The translations under genes and the position numbers were made by a program. Below the pieces are notes generated by a model. The model saw only the letters and a program-made list of their open reading frames with translations, did not search any database and was not told the DNA's origin. 64,000 bases of DNA from Pararge aegeria. Lineage: Eukaryota; Arthropoda; Insecta; Lepidoptera; Nymphalidae. The stretch covers positions 12,472,001 to 12,536,000 of the forward strand of contig NC_053201.1 of NCBI RefSeq assembly GCF_905163445.1, given 5' to 3'. Positions 63,814 to 64,000 of this stretch are shown one piece after another; the stretch's first letter is position 1, and every line of letters begins with the position of its first letter.

Positions 63814-64000
63814 TCTATATATATAAAAGAGGATGTTTGTATATATGTCATCGATAAACTCAGAAACTATTTGACCGATCATTATGAAAATTGGTATGCT
63901 TATGTATTTTTTCACGGAGAAAGTTTATATGCTATGCCCATTGATGTAACTCCCCACCAGGCGGCGCTGTCAAGTATCGACTTCCGCCCCGTTCAACCGA
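63814..64000 (+). mobile_element. Helitron-like 5' part, runs off the window
   Basis: TCTATATATATAAAAGAGGA start after A, then 'ctcagaaactatttgaccga' phrase. The 3' end is outside. Confidence 0.7.

Noticed and set aside
1..64000. Endogenous viral sequence
   Set aside because: I saw no capsid, envelope, integrase or viral polymerase motif; the only reverse transcriptases are of non-LTR retrotransposon type.

Overview
This window looks like intronic and intergenic DNA from an insect, most likely a butterfly or moth (Lepidoptera). It is AT-rich and almost everything recognisable in it is a transposable element: tRNA-headed SINEs, Helitron-like elements ending in CTAG, hAT-like foldback MITEs, RTE-type and CR1/jockey-type LINE fragments. 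No prokaryotic feature, rRNA gene or CRISPR array is seen. The lepidopteran call rests on recognition of the repeat types and is an inference.

Host gene. Only one host gene is supported. Three minus-strand exons (9029-9137, 7844-7924, 6699-6858) with canonical splice sites and matching phases encode a continuous stretch of about 117 residues from the N-terminal regulatory (FH3/DID) domain of a formin, closest in my memory to INF2 / Drosophila Form3. The exons before and after this stretch are not recognised here, so most of the window is probably intron or flank of this gene.

Region by region. 1-6.7 kb: SINE and MITE copies, a decayed CR1-like LINE (1716-2575), a 386-bp Helitron (5748-6133) and a block rich in inverted repeats (6200-6520). 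6.7-9.1 kb: the formin exons, with a decayed SINE almost touching one splice donor. 10.2-13.4 kb: a full-length RTE-type LINE with an intact 985-residue endonuclease/reverse-transcriptase ORF, a GATGAT tail and matching target-site duplications; several broken relatives lie elsewhere (13.7, 17.0, 54.4 and 57.3-57.7 kb). 14-41 kb: nested SINE, LINE, Helitron and MITE copies, several perfect hairpins, a 340-bp near-identical tandem duplication (18541-19220) and an (AG)31 microsatellite. 41.8-43.7 kb: an 1875-bp Helitron-like element holding five degenerate 138-141-bp tandem units. 44-53 kb: sparse repeats. 53.5-54.75 kb: a tandem segmental duplication, one copy of which carries an 85-bp RTE insertion with an 11-bp target-site duplication. 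55-64 kb: a nested MITE, more SINEs, a 100-codon retroelement-like ORF (62998-63300), and a MITE cut by a Helitron at the window edge.

How the parts relate. The intact RTE is the only element here with its own protein machinery. The commonest SINE (family H below) ends in the same GGTTGA-(GATGAT)n tail as the RTE, so the RTE may supply its mobilisation machinery. The Helitron and MITE copies are non-autonomous. Letters for repeat families (A, B, C, D, F, H, I, J, L, N, O, S, T) are labels made for this window, not published names.
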